Shown: positions 37,036 to 46,365, counted from the stretch's first letter. The stretch: DNA of 64,000 nt from Neobacillus sp. SuZ13 (GCF_030123365.1 NZ_CP126107.1:729501-793500); one strand, 5' to 3'. Notes: generated by a model from the letters alone, not told the origin. Made by a program: numbers and translations.

Positions 37036-38391
37036 TTAAACTTTTGATGTTACAGTATATTTTTCAAGGAATTTCGTGTTGAAGTTGCCGCTTAAAAACA
37101 CGTCGTTTTGCAGCAAGCCTTGGTGGAATGGAATGGTTGTATAAACCCCTTTTACCTCAAACTCTTCAAGTGCACGTTTCATTTTACGAATAGCTTCCTC
37201 TCTCGTTTTACCATGTACAATCAATTTTGCAATCATAGAATCATAGAAGGGCGGAATGGTGTACCCTGTATAAACAGCCGAGTCGATGCGGACACCAAAT
37301 CCTCCAGGAAGGGTATACTCTGTTATTTTTCCAGGCGAAGGCATGAAGTCATTTAGGTAATTTTCGGCATTTATCCGGCACTCGATTGACCAGCCCGTAA
37401 GCATGATATCCTTCTGTTGAAGTTGTAACGGTAAACCAGCAGCAATGCGAATCTGTTCCTGAACCAAATCGACACCTGTGACCATCTCGGTAATTGGGTG
37501 CTCGACTTGGATACGGGTATTCATTTCCATGAAATAGAATGTGTCATTTGTATAATCGTAAATAAATTCAACCGTACCAGCCCCAACATAGTTGACTGCT
37601 TGGGCTGCTTGAATAGCTGCCAGCCCCATTTTCGCGCGCGTCTCGGATGAAACTGCGGGGGATGGAGTTTCTTCAATTAGCTTTTGCATTCTTCGTTGGA
37701 TGGTGCAATCACGTTCGCCGAGATGAATGACGTTTCCAGCCATATCAGCCAAAATTTGAATTTCAACGTGACGAAAATCCTCTATAAATTTTTCTAAATA
37801 GACACCTGGATCACCAAAGGCAGTTGCAGCTTCCTGCTGTGTAATTTCAATTCCCTTTTTTAAGCTATCGGCATCACGTGCAACACGGATGCCTTTTCCA
37901 CCGCCACCGGCTGTTGCCTTAATAATCACTGGAAATCCAATTGCTTCAGCAATCTGCAAGCCTTCCTCAAAATCCTTAATAATTCCGTCAGACCCTGGGA
38001 CGATTAAAACACCGGCATCTTTCATCGTCTGCCGCGCAACGTCTTTAATACCCATCTTGCGAATGGATTCAGGTGATGGACCAATAAAGACGATGCCACA
38101 TTCACCACATAATGCAGCAAATTCAGCATTTTCAGCAAGAAATCCGTAGCCTGGGTGGATGCCATCGACATTAGTCAACGTTGCAATCTTAATGATATTT
38201 TCGATGTTTAAATAACTGTCTCTAGAAGGTGCAGGTCCCACACAATAGGCTTCATCCGCTATTTTCAAATGGAGTGCATCCCGATCGGCTTCCGAAAAGA
38301 CAGCAACCGTTTTGATGTTAAGCTCCTTACAAGCGCGGATAATTCGGACAGCAATCTCTCCTCGATTAGCGATTAATATTTTTGTAAGCAT
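37036..38391 (-). CDS. Biotin carboxylase subunit (AccC-like) in the 5-oxoproline locus
   Basis: A 451-residue ATP-grasp biotin carboxylase with [20 protein letters not shown] at the N-terminus, the glycine-rich ATP loop [14 protein letters not shown], and the active-site region [20 protein letters not shown]. It carboxylates biotin on a carrier protein using bicarbonate and ATP. It sits in an apparent operon downstream of a carrier gene and pxpB-pxpC, not near a fatty acid operon, so it is probably a second, specialised copy. ATG 38391 lies two bases after the carrier gene's stop, with AAGGTGAG upstream; a GTG three codons earlier overlaps that gene. Confidence 0.92.
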   Translation of the reverse strand: MLTKILIANRGEIAVRIIRACKELNIKTVAVFSEADRDALHLKIADEAYCVGPAPSRDSYLNIENIIKIATLTNVDGIHPGYGFLAENAEFAALCGECGIVFIGPSPESIRKMGIKDVARQTMKDAGVLIVPGSDGIIKDFEEGLQIAEAIGFPVIIKATAGGGGKGIRVARDADSLKKGIEITQQEAATAFGDPGVYLEKFIEDFRHVEIQILADMAGNVIHLGERDCTIQRRMQKLIEETPSPAVSSETRAKMGLAAIQAAQAVNYVGAGTVEFIYDYTNDTFYFMEMNTRIQVEHPITEMVTGVDLVQEQIRIAAGLPLQLQQKDIMLTGWSIECRINAENYLNDFMPSPGKITEYTLPGGFGVRIDSAVYTGYTIPPFYDSMIAKLIVHGKTREEAIRKMKRALEEFEVKGVYTTIPFHQGLLQNDVFLSGNFNTKFLEKYTVTSKV

Positions 38392-38392
38392 C

Positions 38393-38863
38393 TCATTCAC
38401 TCACCTTCACGGTAAACAATGGCTGCCCATATTCAATAATTTGTCCGTCATTCACTAAAATTTCGATGATTTCCCCGTCGACATCAGCATGGACTTCATT
38501 TAATAGTTTCATAGCTTCTAAAATACATACAGTTTCGCTTTGGGAAACCATTGATCCCACTTGGACGAAAGGCTCAGCGTCTGGATTTGGACGCGCATAG
38601 AATGTTCCAATCATTGGTGATTTAATGACATGTAAGCTGCTATCGTCCTGGTCAGCGGTATTTACTGTAGGATTAGCAACTTCTAGAGGGAGATGTGGCA
38701 ATGCCTTATCAGCAATCATATGCTGATTTTCAAAGTTTGCAGCCAAGTTTTCTACCCCTTGCTTTTGGTAAAAAAGCTTAAAATCTCCTTTTTCTAGTTT
38801 CATAATGTCAATAGAAGATTGTTCAATGATTTCCAAGAATCCTTTTAATTCGTCGATTTTCAT
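38393..38863 (-). CDS. Biotin carboxyl carrier protein (AccB-like)
   Basis: A 156-residue carrier. The C-terminal biotinyl domain (about 80-156) has the biotin attachment motif [13 protein letters not shown] with the modified lysine in EAMKL. The N-terminal segment [17 protein letters not shown] matches AccB. I prefer ATG 38863, after GAGAGGACATG; an ATG at 38881 overlaps the pxpC stop as ATGA and could also serve. Its partner carboxylase starts two bases after its stop. Which transferase or substrate it serves is unclear: no carboxyltransferase gene is in the window. Confidence 0.9.
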   Translation of the reverse strand: MKIDELKGFLEIIEQSSIDIMKLEKGDFKLFYQKQGVENLAANFENQHMIADKALPHLPLEVANPTVNTADQDDSSLHVIKSPMIGTFYARPNPDAEPFVQVGSMVSQSETVCILEAMKLLNEVHADVDGEIIEILVNDGQIIEYGQPLFTVKVSE

Positions 38864-38877
38864 CTGTTCATGTCCTC

Positions 38878-39873
38878 TCATTTATGAAATGCTTTAAAAT
38901 GAATGCCCATCGATAATTTACGTAGCATCTGCTCTTGCTTTATTAATTCTAATTCTGCTTGTTCAAGCGAAACTTCCTTGAATTGGATGTTAGCGTTTGG
39001 CTGCATCTGTGCTAAACAAGGTAGATCAGTGGAAATGACTTGACCGATTTTTGGATATCCTCCTGTCGTTTGTCGATCAACCATTAAAATAATGGGTTGT
39101 CCGTTTGATGGGACTTGAATAGTACCGTATGTGACCCCTTCTGATAACAACTCAAATTTCTCTGATAGGCTGAGTGATTCGCCTTCTAACCGATAGCCCA
39201 TCCGATCAGCTTGAGTTGTTAATCTATAGTGCTTTGAAAAAAACGCTTGTTGACTGGCCTTATCAAAACGCTCGAACTCAGCACCTTGTAAAACCCTAAT
39301 CGTTTGTGTTTTATTGAATGTCATAAATTCTGTATAGTTGACAGACCATTTAAAATGAGTAGTCATTCTTTCTAGCTGATGAACGAATGCCCGACTGAGT
39401 GGATTGAAGTCTCCACATTCAAACACATCCCCTTTTTGTAATGCTCTGCCTTGAAACCCTCCAATAGCCGCACGAAGATAAGTGCTTTTACTTCCCATAA
39501 CTTCTGGAACTACTATTCCGCCGGCGAATGCTACGTAGGCCCTGCACCCATTCATTGCGGATTTAAATTGTAAAATAGATCCTTTGCGAATCAAGACCGG
39601 CCGCCACATGGGTGCCTTTTCTCCGTCAATCGTAGGCTGCAGGTCTCCTCCAGTAATGGCAACTAACTCATCAGTTTCAAATTGGAGAGTTGTCCCAAAA
39701 AGCGTAATTTCAAGTGCTCCTTCGCCTTCGTCATTTCCGACAAGTAAATTTGCAACTCTAAGAGAAATAGAATCCATTGCTCCACTGACGATTACCCCAA
39801 ATTTTTGTGAGCCGTATCTCCCTAAATCTTGAATCGTAGACAATAATCCAGGATGAAGCACTTTAATGCTCAT
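38878..39873 (-). CDS. pxpC: 5-oxoprolinase subunit C / KipA family protein
   Basis: A 331-residue protein of the KipA / allophanate hydrolase subunit 2 family. Signature regions are KVLHPGLLSTIQDLGRYGSQ at the N-terminus, SGAMDSISLRVANLLVGNDE and the C-terminal QTTGGYPKIGQVISTDLPCL. With PxpB and PxpA it forms the ATP-dependent 5-oxoprolinase that opens 5-oxoproline to glutamate; in B. subtilis the homologue was first studied as KipA. Its start overlaps the pxpB stop by four bases (ATGA), evidence of translational coupling. The same fold forms part of urea carboxylase, which is relevant to the neighbouring biotin genes. Confidence 0.93.
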   Translation of the reverse strand: MSIKVLHPGLLSTIQDLGRYGSQKFGVIVSGAMDSISLRVANLLVGNDEGEGALEITLFGTTLQFETDELVAITGGDLQPTIDGEKAPMWRPVLIRKGSILQFKSAMNGCRAYVAFAGGIVVPEVMGSKSTYLRAAIGGFQGRALQKGDVFECGDFNPLSRAFVHQLERMTTHFKWSVNYTEFMTFNKTQTIRVLQGAEFERFDKASQQAFFSKHYRLTTQADRMGYRLEGESLSLSEKFELLSEGVTYGTIQVPSNGQPIILMVDRQTTGGYPKIGQVISTDLPCLAQMQPNANIQFKEVSLEQAELELIKQEQMLRKLSMGIHFKAFHK

Positions 39874-40604
39874 TGTTTCATCTCCTTATAGGCAGCATAC
39901 TCTTCAGGCGTTATCGGTACATAGCGGATTCTATCTCCAGACTGTAACATCGTTGGAGGTGAAAGTTCTGGAAGAAACAAATCAAGCGGAGTACGGCCGA
40001 TAATTTGCCATCCCCCGGGTGTTTCCAGCGGGTAGATGCCTGTTTGTTTACCAGCAATTCCAACAGATCCCGGTGCAATGGCAAGACGGGGTGAATCCTT
40101 ACGTGGTGTGGCAATTCTTTCATCCATTCCACCCATGAACGGAAACCCCGGTGCAAAGCCGATCATATAAACTAAGTAATCATTTGAAGAATGAATTTGA
40201 ATTACCTGTTCAACAGAAAGTCCATGATAACTTGCTACATATTCCAAATCTGGACCAAACTCTCCTCCGTACAGGACTGGGATTGTTATCAGCCGTTGTT
40301 CGGGTGTTTCAGTAGTCCCTAATTTATCCAGTAACGCTAATATAAAAGCGCTGACTTTTTTGTAAGGACTTGATGCTTCTTTGTCTGTGCGGGACAAATA
40401 GACGGCAACGGGATTGTAATATATTGTCAAACTATTATAAGAAGGCACAGATTCTATCAATCCTGTAAACGGCTCTTTTTCTAATAAGTTGGTAAGATTT
40501 TTCACTTTTTCATGGATGGCCGGGCTGATTCCGTCGCCTAACTGAATGACTAGCGCAGAATCCCCTAAAGGCCTTATGTTCGTATTATTTTTCTGATGGG
40601 CCAT
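39870..40604 (-). CDS. pxpB: 5-oxoprolinase subunit B / KipI family protein
   Basis: A 244-residue KipI-type (allophanate hydrolase subunit 1) protein. It shows RPLGDSALVIQLGDGISPAI near the N-terminus, GGEFGPDLEYVA, the family motif GFAPGFPFMGGMDERIATPR and GSVGIAGKQTGIYPLETPGG. In B. subtilis KipI inhibits the sporulation kinase KinA, and the family is also the B subunit of 5-oxoprolinase. It is the first gene of the leftward unit pxpB-pxpC-carrier-carboxylase. An operator copy lies 19 bp upstream of its start codon, and GAGGAGCTGTTTATT precedes the ATG. Confidence 0.93.
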   Translation of the reverse strand: MAHQKNNTNIRPLGDSALVIQLGDGISPAIHEKVKNLTNLLEKEPFTGLIESVPSYNSLTIYYNPVAVYLSRTDKEASSPYKKVSAFILALLDKLGTTETPEQRLITIPVLYGGEFGPDLEYVASYHGLSVEQVIQIHSSNDYLVYMIGFAPGFPFMGGMDERIATPRKDSPRLAIAPGSVGIAGKQTGIYPLETPGGWQIIGRTPLDLFLPELSPPTMLQSGDRIRYVPITPEEYAAYKEMKQ

Positions 40605-40622
40605 AATAAACAGCTCCTCAAA

Positions 40623-40639
40623 GTTTCGAATTTCGGTAC
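40623..40639. promoter_or_regulatory. KipR-type operator, copy 2 (upstream of pxpB)
   Basis: Read on the minus strand, GTACCGAAATTCGAAAC matches the perfect copy at 40808 at 14 of 17 positions. It lies 19 bp before the pxpB start. Confidence 0.6.
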
Positions 40640-40807
40640 TTAAGTTCTGTTAAACGGATATTACAAATATTATAGTTTACATTCAAATTTAAAAGCAAGT
40701 CTAGAAATATAGAATATTATGATATTTACAATTTTCATATAATTTCGCAAACAATATATTCAACTAAAAATATTTATGCTAGAATGGGTTTAAGTTTCAA
40801 AACTAAA

Positions 40808-40824
40808 GTTCCGAAATGCGGAAC
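40808..40824. promoter_or_regulatory. KipR-type operator, copy 3 (upstream of pxpA)
   Basis: GTTCCG and CGGAAC form a perfect 6-bp inverted repeat around AAATG, 55 bp before the pxpA start. The length and architecture fit an IclR-family operator. Confidence 0.7.
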
Positions 40825-40879
40825 GTATTAAAGCGCTTATTCTTAGTAGACGAGTGATCAATGAATGGAGGGGAGAAAT

Positions 40880-41650
40880 ATGTTTCAAGTGGATTTGAAT
40901 TGTGATTTAGGGGAGAGTTTTGGCCGGTACAAGCTTGGGGAACAGGAAGAAATATTGAAATACGTTACATCTGCAAATATTGCCTGTGGTTTTCATGGTG
41001 GAGATCCAAGTGTGATGAGAGAAACGGTGAAGATGGCCATTTCCAATGGTGTTAAAATTGGAGCTCATCCTGGTTTGCCAGATTTAAACGGATTCGGGCG
41101 AAGAGAAATGGCGATTACTCCTCAAGAAGGATATGACATGGTTGTGTATCAAATTGGGGCATTGCAAGGGTTTTTAATGACGTTCAATGAAAAAATGCAG
41201 CATGTAAAACCCCATGGTGCTTTGTACAATATGGCGGCAAAGGATCCAAAACTTGCCGAAGCCATTGCACAAGCGGTTTATGATGTATCTCCCTCATTGA
41301 TATTATTCGGCCTTGCCGGCAGTGAATTGACAAAGGCAGGAGAGAGGATCGGTTTACGAACGGCACATGAGGTATTTGCAGATCGCACGTATCAAGCTGA
41401 CGGGTCTTTGACGTCGCGTTCACAGAAGGATGCGATGATTACCGATCAAGAACAATCGGTCGCGCAAATTGTGAAAATGGTGACAGAAGGAAAAGTAATA
41501 TCTCAGCAAAAAACAGAAGTTTCGCTTCGTGCAGATACCATTTGTATTCATGGTGATGGAGCACACGCATTAGCCTTTGCAAAATATATTAACGAAACAT
41601 TAGATAAGAAGAATATTACTGTAACTGCAATCTCTAACTTGGAGGTTTAA
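40880..41650 (+). CDS. pxpA: 5-oxoprolinase subunit A (LamB/YcsF family)
   Basis: A 256-residue LamB/YcsF protein with [20 protein letters not shown] at the N-terminus, [33 protein letters not shown] and VKPHGALYN. These hold the conserved Asp, His and Gly residues of the family's barrel active site. It is the third component of the prokaryotic 5-oxoprolinase with PxpB and PxpC. ATG 40880 follows GGAGGGGAGAAAT; an ATG five codons upstream contains that site. It heads a rightward unit with the ycsG- and ycsI-type genes and is divergent from pxpB. Confidence 0.95.
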   Translation: MFQVDLNCDLGESFGRYKLGEQEEILKYVTSANIACGFHGGDPSVMRETVKMAISNGVKIGAHPGLPDLNGFGRREMAITPQEGYDMVVYQIGALQGFLMTFNEKMQHVKPHGALYNMAAKDPKLAEAIAQAVYDVSPSLILFGLAGSELTKAGERIGLRTAHEVFADRTYQADGSLTSRSQKDAMITDQEQSVAQIVKMVTEGKVISQQKTEVSLRADTICIHGDGAHALAFAKYINETLDKKNITVTAISNLEV

Positions 41651-41651
41651 T

Positions 41652-42890
41652 ATGGAAAATCCTAAATTTGATGTTATACAAGAAAATGCCAAAGTGACAG
41701 GGAAAAAGAAGGTTAGTAGAAGTGTCTTACTCGGTGCCGCCTTTTTAATGGCAACGTCATCGATTGGGCCTGGATTTTTGACACAAACGACCGTATTTAC
41801 ACAACAATTGGCTGCAAGTTTTGCATTTGTTATTTTAATTTCATTATTACTAGATATCTTTTCGCAAATGAACATTTGGAGAATCATTGCCGTTTCAGGG
41901 TTGCGCGGGCAAGAGATTGCCAACAAAGTGTTCCCAGGACTCGGAGTTGTTTTGGCTATACTTATCGTAATTGGCGGTTTGGCATTTAATATAGGAAACG
42001 TAGCTGGCGCGGGGTTGGGTTTAAATGCCATGCTTGGTTGGGATCCAGTTACAGGTGCTGTGATTAGTGCGCTGTTAGCGATTTTTATTTTTGTCGTTAA
42101 AGAAGCAGGTAAGGCAATGGACAAATTCGCTCAAGCTGCAGGGGTAGTAATGATTCTGCTCATGCTGTACGTGGCATTCACGACAGCACCGCCGGTTGGA
42201 GAGGCGATTGTGAATACGGTTATGCCGGAAAAGATTAGCATGTTTGCGATCGTTACGCTGGTTGGAGGTACGGTAGGAGGATATATTACGTTTGCAGGCG
42301 GACACCGTCTATTAGACGCGGGTATCAAAGGTGTTGAAGCATTGCCAGCAGTGACGAAAAGCTCTGTTACAGGGATTCTCGTAACCGGTGTTATGCGGGT
42401 GGCATTATTCTTGGCTGTTCTTGGGGTTGTAACAAAAGGACTAGCGATTGATCCAGCGAATCCTCCAGCTTCTGTGTTCCAGCTGGCTGCAGGTGACCTC
42501 GGTTATCGTATGTTTGGTGTAATCATGTGGGCTGCGGCGGTAACATCTGTTGTAGGGGCGGCGTATACGTCAGTTTCCTTTATCCGCACATTCCATCCTG
42601 CCATTGAGAAACACCAAAATTGGGTCATTATCGCATTTATCGTTATTTCAACAGCTACGTTTGCCGTGGTTGGAAAACCAGTAACAATCTTGCTTATTGT
42701 TGGAGCGTTGAACGCGCTTATTTTGCCAATAGGTTTAGGTACATTATTAGTTGCCGCATATAAGAAAAGTATTGTTGGTGAGTATAAGCATCCGCTATGG
42801 TTAACGATTACGGGTGGTTTTGTTGTGGTGATCATGGGCTATTTAAGTGTAGTGACATTGATCGAACAATTACCATTGGTTTTTAAGTGA
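41652..42890 (+). CDS. ycsG: YcsG-like NRAMP-related transporter
   Basis: A 412-residue membrane protein with about 11 helices, distantly related to NRAMP divalent metal transporters (ATSSIGPGFLTQTTVFTQQL in helix 1). The helix-1 DPGN metal motif of true NRAMP proteins is replaced by SIGPGF, so metal transport is unlikely. It starts one base after the pxpA stop with GGAGGTTTAAT as ribosome site. From its fixed place beside pxpA it probably imports 5-oxoproline or a related acid; this is inference from context. Confidence 0.88.
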   Translation: MENPKFDVIQENAKVTGKKKVSRSVLLGAAFLMATSSIGPGFLTQTTVFTQQLAASFAFVILISLLLDIFSQMNIWRIIAVSGLRGQEIANKVFPGLGVVLAILIVIGGLAFNIGNVAGAGLGLNAMLGWDPVTGAVISALLAIFIFVVKEAGKAMDKFAQAAGVVMILLMLYVAFTTAPPVGEAIVNTVMPEKISMFAIVTLVGGTVGGYITFAGGHRLLDAGIKGVEALPAVTKSSVTGILVTGVMRVALFLAVLGVVTKGLAIDPANPPASVFQLAAGDLGYRMFGVIMWAAAVTSVVGAAYTSVSFIRTFHPAIEKHQNWVIIAFIVISTATFAVVGKPVTILLIVGALNALILPIGLGTLLVAAYKKSIVGEYKHPLWLTITGGFVVVIMGYLSVVTLIEQLPLVFK

Positions 42891-42916
42891 ATTTAGCTAA
42901 TTTGGGAGGTAGTTTT

Positions 42917-43708
42917 ATGGGGAATTATGAAACCTTGGAGCCGCATGAAATAAGAGAGTTAATTCGGAAGCAAGAGATTACTGGACCGACGGCAGGAATG
43001 TCAAAAGGGAATACACAAGCGAACTTGGTTATCTTAAAAAAAGAGCATGCCTTTGACTTTTTGCTTTTTTGCCAGCGGAATCCGAAGCCATGTCCTTTAT
43101 TAGACGTGACAGAGCCTGGCTCCTATGTTCCTGCTATGATTGCCAAAAGTGCAGATATCCGTAAAGACATTCCGAAATATCGTATTTACAGAGATGGTGT
43201 TTTTACAGAAGAAGTCGCTGATATTACTGAGTACTGGGAAGATGATATGGTTGGCTTCTTGTTGGGCTGCAGCTTTACATTTGAAACACCACTCCTTGAG
43301 GGCGGTATTCCAATCAGACATATCGAAGAAAACTGTAACGTTCCAATGTACAAAACGAATATTAAGTGCCAAAAAGCAGGCATGTTTGAGGGTCCGACAG
43401 TTGTTAGTATGCGGCCAATGACACCAGAGGATGCAATCCGTGCCGTTCAGATTACGTCACGTTTTCCAGCAGTCCACGGTGCACCAATCCATATCGGGGA
43501 TCCTAGCCTAATTGGCATCAAGGATATTTCAAAACCTGATTTTGGAGATGCTGTACCATTTAAACAAGGGGAGATTCCGGTATTTTGGGCATGTGGTGTA
43601 ACTCCTCAAGCGGTTGCGATGGAAAGTAAGCCCTCGATCATGATTACGCATGCACCAGGATGCATGTTCATCAGTGATATAAAAGATGAAGAATTGAGTG
43701 TGTTATAA
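42917..43708 (+). CDS. ycsI: YcsI / D-glutamate cyclase-type protein (DUF1445)
   Basis: A 263-residue DUF1445 protein. Marker segments are ITGPTAGMSKGNTQANLVIL, DMVGFLLGCSFTFETPLLEG and the C-terminal FWACGVTPQAVAMESKPSIM followed by ITHAPGCMFISD. The mammalian homologue is a D-glutamate cyclase that makes 5-oxo-D-proline. Here that would feed the 5-oxoprolinase encoded next to it. ATG 42917 follows TGGGAGGTAGTTTT; the frame ten codons upstream overlaps the transporter stop. Confidence 0.88.
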   Translation: MGNYETLEPHEIRELIRKQEITGPTAGMSKGNTQANLVILKKEHAFDFLLFCQRNPKPCPLLDVTEPGSYVPAMIAKSADIRKDIPKYRIYRDGVFTEEVADITEYWEDDMVGFLLGCSFTFETPLLEGGIPIRHIEENCNVPMYKTNIKCQKAGMFEGPTVVSMRPMTPEDAIRAVQITSRFPAVHGAPIHIGDPSLIGIKDISKPDFGDAVPFKQGEIPVFWACGVTPQAVAMESKPSIMITHAPGCMFISDIKDEELSVL

Positions 43709-43786
43709 ACGTATTTGTAATTATAATTTTATAGTAAAATAGAAATGTAATTCAAATAGTAGATGTGCAAATTATCTTACTAAAGT

Positions 43787-43812
43787 GAGGCGATGCATTA
43801 GTGCATCGTCTC
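43787..43812 (+). terminator. Hairpin after the pxpA-ycsG-ycsI unit
   Basis: GAGGCGATGCA / TGCATCGTCTC with loop TTAG, one G-U pair. A T tract is lacking, so it may stabilise the mRNA end or be a weak terminator. Confidence 0.5.
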
Positions 43813-43869
43813 TTCGAACTTTGCAGTTACAATTGCGACATGCTTTATGTCGTTAAAAAGGGGATGTAG

Positions 43870-44760
43870 ATGGTGTTTACAAAATCGACTGCTGCGCTTC
43901 TCGTCCTCATTTTAATCTGGGGCGCGAGCTGGCCAATCAATAAATTAGCGGTACCCTACTCACCGCCATTGCTTTATGCAGGACTGCGTGCACTTTTAGG
44001 AGGAATCCTGCTGACAGTTATTATTTGGAAGACAAGGAAAGCGATAAATTGGCGGAAAAATTGGCAGAAGTACTTTATAGCAGCTTTCTTTAATACGATC
44101 CTTTTTTTCGGGCTTCAGACGGCAGGATTGCTCTATTTACCGGGTGGATTATTTTCCGTTCTTGTCTATTTTCAACCAATTTTACTGGGCCTTTTCGCTT
44201 GGCTGTTACTTGGTGAATATTTATCGCCAGTCCAAATACTCGGTTTGCTGCTAGGGTTTGTTGGGATAGCGGTCGTTAGTATCGATGGTCTGACAGTCCA
44301 TATATCACCAATCGGAGTTATGCTCGGGTTACTAACTGCTGTAAGTTGGGCGTTCGGAGTGATCTACGTCAAGAAAGTTAGCAGAGAAGTAGATTCGTTT
44401 TGGATGGTGGCGCTTCAATGTATCATTGGCGGCATTTTCCTCATAAGTATGGGATCAGTGTTCGAAAGTTGGTCTGCCATCGAATGGAATCGATATTACA
44501 TATCTGGCCTCGGCTTCGGTGCCACCATTGGCATACCATTGGCATACATCCTTTACTACAGTCTTGTCAATGCTGGTAAGGCAAGCAAAGTTGGTTCATA
44601 TACATTTCTCGTTCCGATTGTTGCTGTTCTTCTCGGTGTGATTTTCTTAGGAGAAACGGTGACCTATCCACTGATTATCGGGATGCTTCTAGTAGGAATA
44701 AGTATTCATTTTGTGAATTTCCGGTATAAGCCTAAATACAAAAGGATGGGTAAGAATTAA
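43870..44760 (+). CDS. EamA/DMT-family transporter
   Basis: A 296-residue protein with ten membrane helices in two EamA repeats (about 6-137 and 150-286). LILIWGASWPINKLAVPYSP and the end-of-repeat GLLLGFVGIAVVSIDGL are typical. Members export amino acids, purines or other metabolites, with unknown substrate here. AAAAGGGGATGTAG precedes the ATG. A decayed AraC-type gene lies directly behind it on the opposite strand, perhaps its former regulator. Confidence 0.9.
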   Translation: MVFTKSTAALLVLILIWGASWPINKLAVPYSPPLLYAGLRALLGGILLTVIIWKTRKAINWRKNWQKYFIAAFFNTILFFGLQTAGLLYLPGGLFSVLVYFQPILLGLFAWLLLGEYLSPVQILGLLLGFVGIAVVSIDGLTVHISPIGVMLGLLTAVSWAFGVIYVKKVSREVDSFWMVALQCIIGGIFLISMGSVFESWSAIEWNRYYISGLGFGATIGIPLAYILYYSLVNAGKASKVGSYTFLVPIVAVLLGVIFLGETVTYPLIIGMLLVGISIHFVNFRYKPKYKRMGKN

Positions 44761-44763
44761 GGT

Positions 44764-44937
44764 TCGCGTGTATAAATGCCGGCTAGAAATATGAAGATAG
44801 TTGGCGACATCTTCTTGCTTCAATAATTCTGATAAATTATCAAGAATGAACAGCTTTGCTTGATATAAATGTTTTGGAGAACTATTCGAAAACATTTTTT
44901 CTTGACTTCGACTTCTCTGATTTGCTTCGGAAAACAT
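44764..44937 (-). pseudogene. AraC-family helix-turn-helix remnant
   Basis: On the minus strand the segment AKLFILDNLSELLKQEDVAN, continuing YLHISSRHLYTR, matches the first helix-turn-helix of AraC regulators. The sequence runs into unrelated codons after RHLYTR, overlapping the end of the EamA gene. The second helix-turn-helix and the sensor domain are missing. Confidence 0.6.
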
Positions 44938-44947
44938 AGATTTATAA

Positions 44948-45085
44948 GATAATAAACGAGTTCACTGGGGATTTGATGATCCTGCCAAAGCAGAAGGCAC
45001 AGAAGAAGAGAGATGGGCATTTTTCCAACGTGTCAGTGATGAAATCGGAGATCGCATCAAGCGTTTTGCTGTAACGGGTGAGTAA
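44948..45085 (+). pseudogene. C-terminal remnant of arsenate reductase (ArsC, thioredoxin-coupled)
   Basis: The frame encodes [20 protein letters not shown] and [18 protein letters not shown] up to a TAA at 45085, the C-terminal third of Bacillus-type ArsC. A stop lies directly upstream of 44948, and the N-terminal CxxNxxRS active-site loop is absent. No ars operon is nearby. It abuts the AraC remnant, so the junction marks a deletion or rearrangement. Confidence 0.8.
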
Positions 45086-45270
45086 GAAAGAATGTAATAG
45101 CCAAGAGTAAAAATACTCTTGGTTTAAATTTTGAAATCTATATAAGTAATTACTTATATTTCCTTTTTTATGGAGTGGGATTGACTGGGAATTCTGCTGT
45201 ATTAATAGGACATAACTTTAAAAAATGGTAGAATAGGTTTTATATTAATCATTTAGGAGCAATCATCAAC

Positions 45271-45759
45271 GTGCAAATTAGAATGGAAAAGACGGTATCG
45301 GTTAATCAGAGGATTAAAACCCTCTTGCCTTGGGTGTTGGTAATCCTCTGGATGTTTCTCATATTTAACATGTCTTCTCAACCAGCTACCAAGTCTAACT
45401 CTCTTAGTTTGGGAGTTACTGAGAAAGTGATCGAAACAGTGAACAAATTCAAGCCAGGGGCGGATTTGAACATTGAGACAGTCAATCACATCGTAAGAAA
45501 AAATGCTCATTTCTTTGCCTACTTGCTACTTGCTGTACTAACGCTTAACGCACTGCGGAGAGGTGAAAAGTTAGGTTGGAGGAAATCGATACTAGCTTTT
45601 GGAATTTGCGTCCTGTATGCTGCATCGGATGAAATTCATCAACTATTTGTTCCGGGCAGGGGACCGCAGGTTAAGGATGTATTCATCGATAGCTCGGGGG
45701 CTCTTTTGGGAATCGCGATTTTTATGGTAGTTAATAATATTTTGAATCGGAATTCATAG
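45271..45759 (+). CDS. VanZ-family membrane protein
   Basis: A 162-residue protein with four membrane helices in the VanZ arrangement. WMFLIFNMSSQPATKSNSLS in the first loop, KNAHFFAYLLLAVLTLNALR, and ASDEIHQLFVPGRGPQVKDV are the conserved family motifs. VanZ confers low teicoplanin resistance in enterococci; most Bacillus homologues are of unknown function. The start is GTG 45271 after TTTAGGAG (11-base spacing); an ATG four codons later is possible. Confidence 0.88.
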   Translation: MQIRMEKTVSVNQRIKTLLPWVLVILWMFLIFNMSSQPATKSNSLSLGVTEKVIETVNKFKPGADLNIETVNHIVRKNAHFFAYLLLAVLTLNALRRGEKLGWRKSILAFGICVLYAASDEIHQLFVPGRGPQVKDVFIDSSGALLGIAIFMVVNNILNRNS

Positions 45760-45800
45760 TTCTGTGTTTGTGGCTGCCAATCAAACTGAGAATTTAATAG

Positions 45801-45832
45801 AAAAACCAAGGGATTCCCTTGGTTTATTTTTG
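45801..45832 (+). terminator. Terminator after the VanZ gene
   Basis: AAACCAAGGG / CCCTTGGTTT with loop ATT, then ATTTTTG. Between here and the Rex sites (45833-46177) I see no gene; an ORF spanning 45764-45994 runs through this hairpin and looks accidental. Confidence 0.85.
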
Positions 45833-46177
45833 TATCTTATTAAGCTAAAGCTATTTACATTTTTTTTTAAAAGTCTACATTTTTTTGTTTTTCGTCATCT
45901 GTTCCCCAAAGTATTTCTTTATCCGATTGTTGCAGCTTCGGTATATGCTTTGAACAATGAATATTATATCCGTAAGGAAATGTATGTAGATTAAGCGAGG
46001 ACCACTTCGACAAACAAAGACAGCAATCTATTATATGTCATTCCTTAAGAAGGCTTGAAAGTTTTGGCTATATCGTATCAATAAATGAATTAAATAACTT
46101 CCTCTTCCTAAAATTCACTTAAGGTGAAGAAGATAACATCTTCTAATAATTTAAAGTTCATAGTTTATTCATAAATT

Positions 46178-46195
46178 ATGTGAAATACTTCACAA
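46178..46195. promoter_or_regulatory. Rex box 1 upstream of lctP-ldh
   Basis: TGTGAA and TTCACA arms around ATAC match the Rex operator TTGTGAANNNNTTCACAA at 17 of 18 positions. Rex represses fermentation genes when NADH is low. A -10-like TATACT lies ten bases downstream (46205-46210). Confidence 0.85.
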
Positions 46196-46214
46196 ATATG
46201 ATGTTATACTAACG

Positions 46215-46229
46215 TTGTTACCGTAACAA
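46215..46229. promoter_or_regulatory. Second palindrome in the lctP promoter region
   Basis: TTGTTAC and GTAACAA form a perfect 7-1-7 palindrome just downstream of the TATACT element. It differs from Rex boxes, so another regulator may act here. Confidence 0.5.
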
Positions 46230-46278
46230 TAGAAAAAACCAATTTTAATAGAAAAAAGAAAAACTTTTTTCGGTTTAA

Positions 46279-46296
46279 TTGTGAAACAATTCACAT
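46279..46296. promoter_or_regulatory. Rex box 2 upstream of lctP-ldh
   Basis: TTGTGAAACAATTCACAT matches the Rex consensus at 17 of 18 positions. It is 101 bp from box 1 and 70 bp before the lctP start. Confidence 0.85.
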
Positions 46297-46365
46297 AACG
46301 AATCATTTTTTTTTTAAAATTGGTAAGAATAAAAAGGATTTATTATTAACTGGGAGTTGAACAGC

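Noticed and set aside
45764..45994. 76-codon frame after the VanZ gene
   Set aside because: It runs through a strong terminator hairpin, has no ribosome site and looks random.
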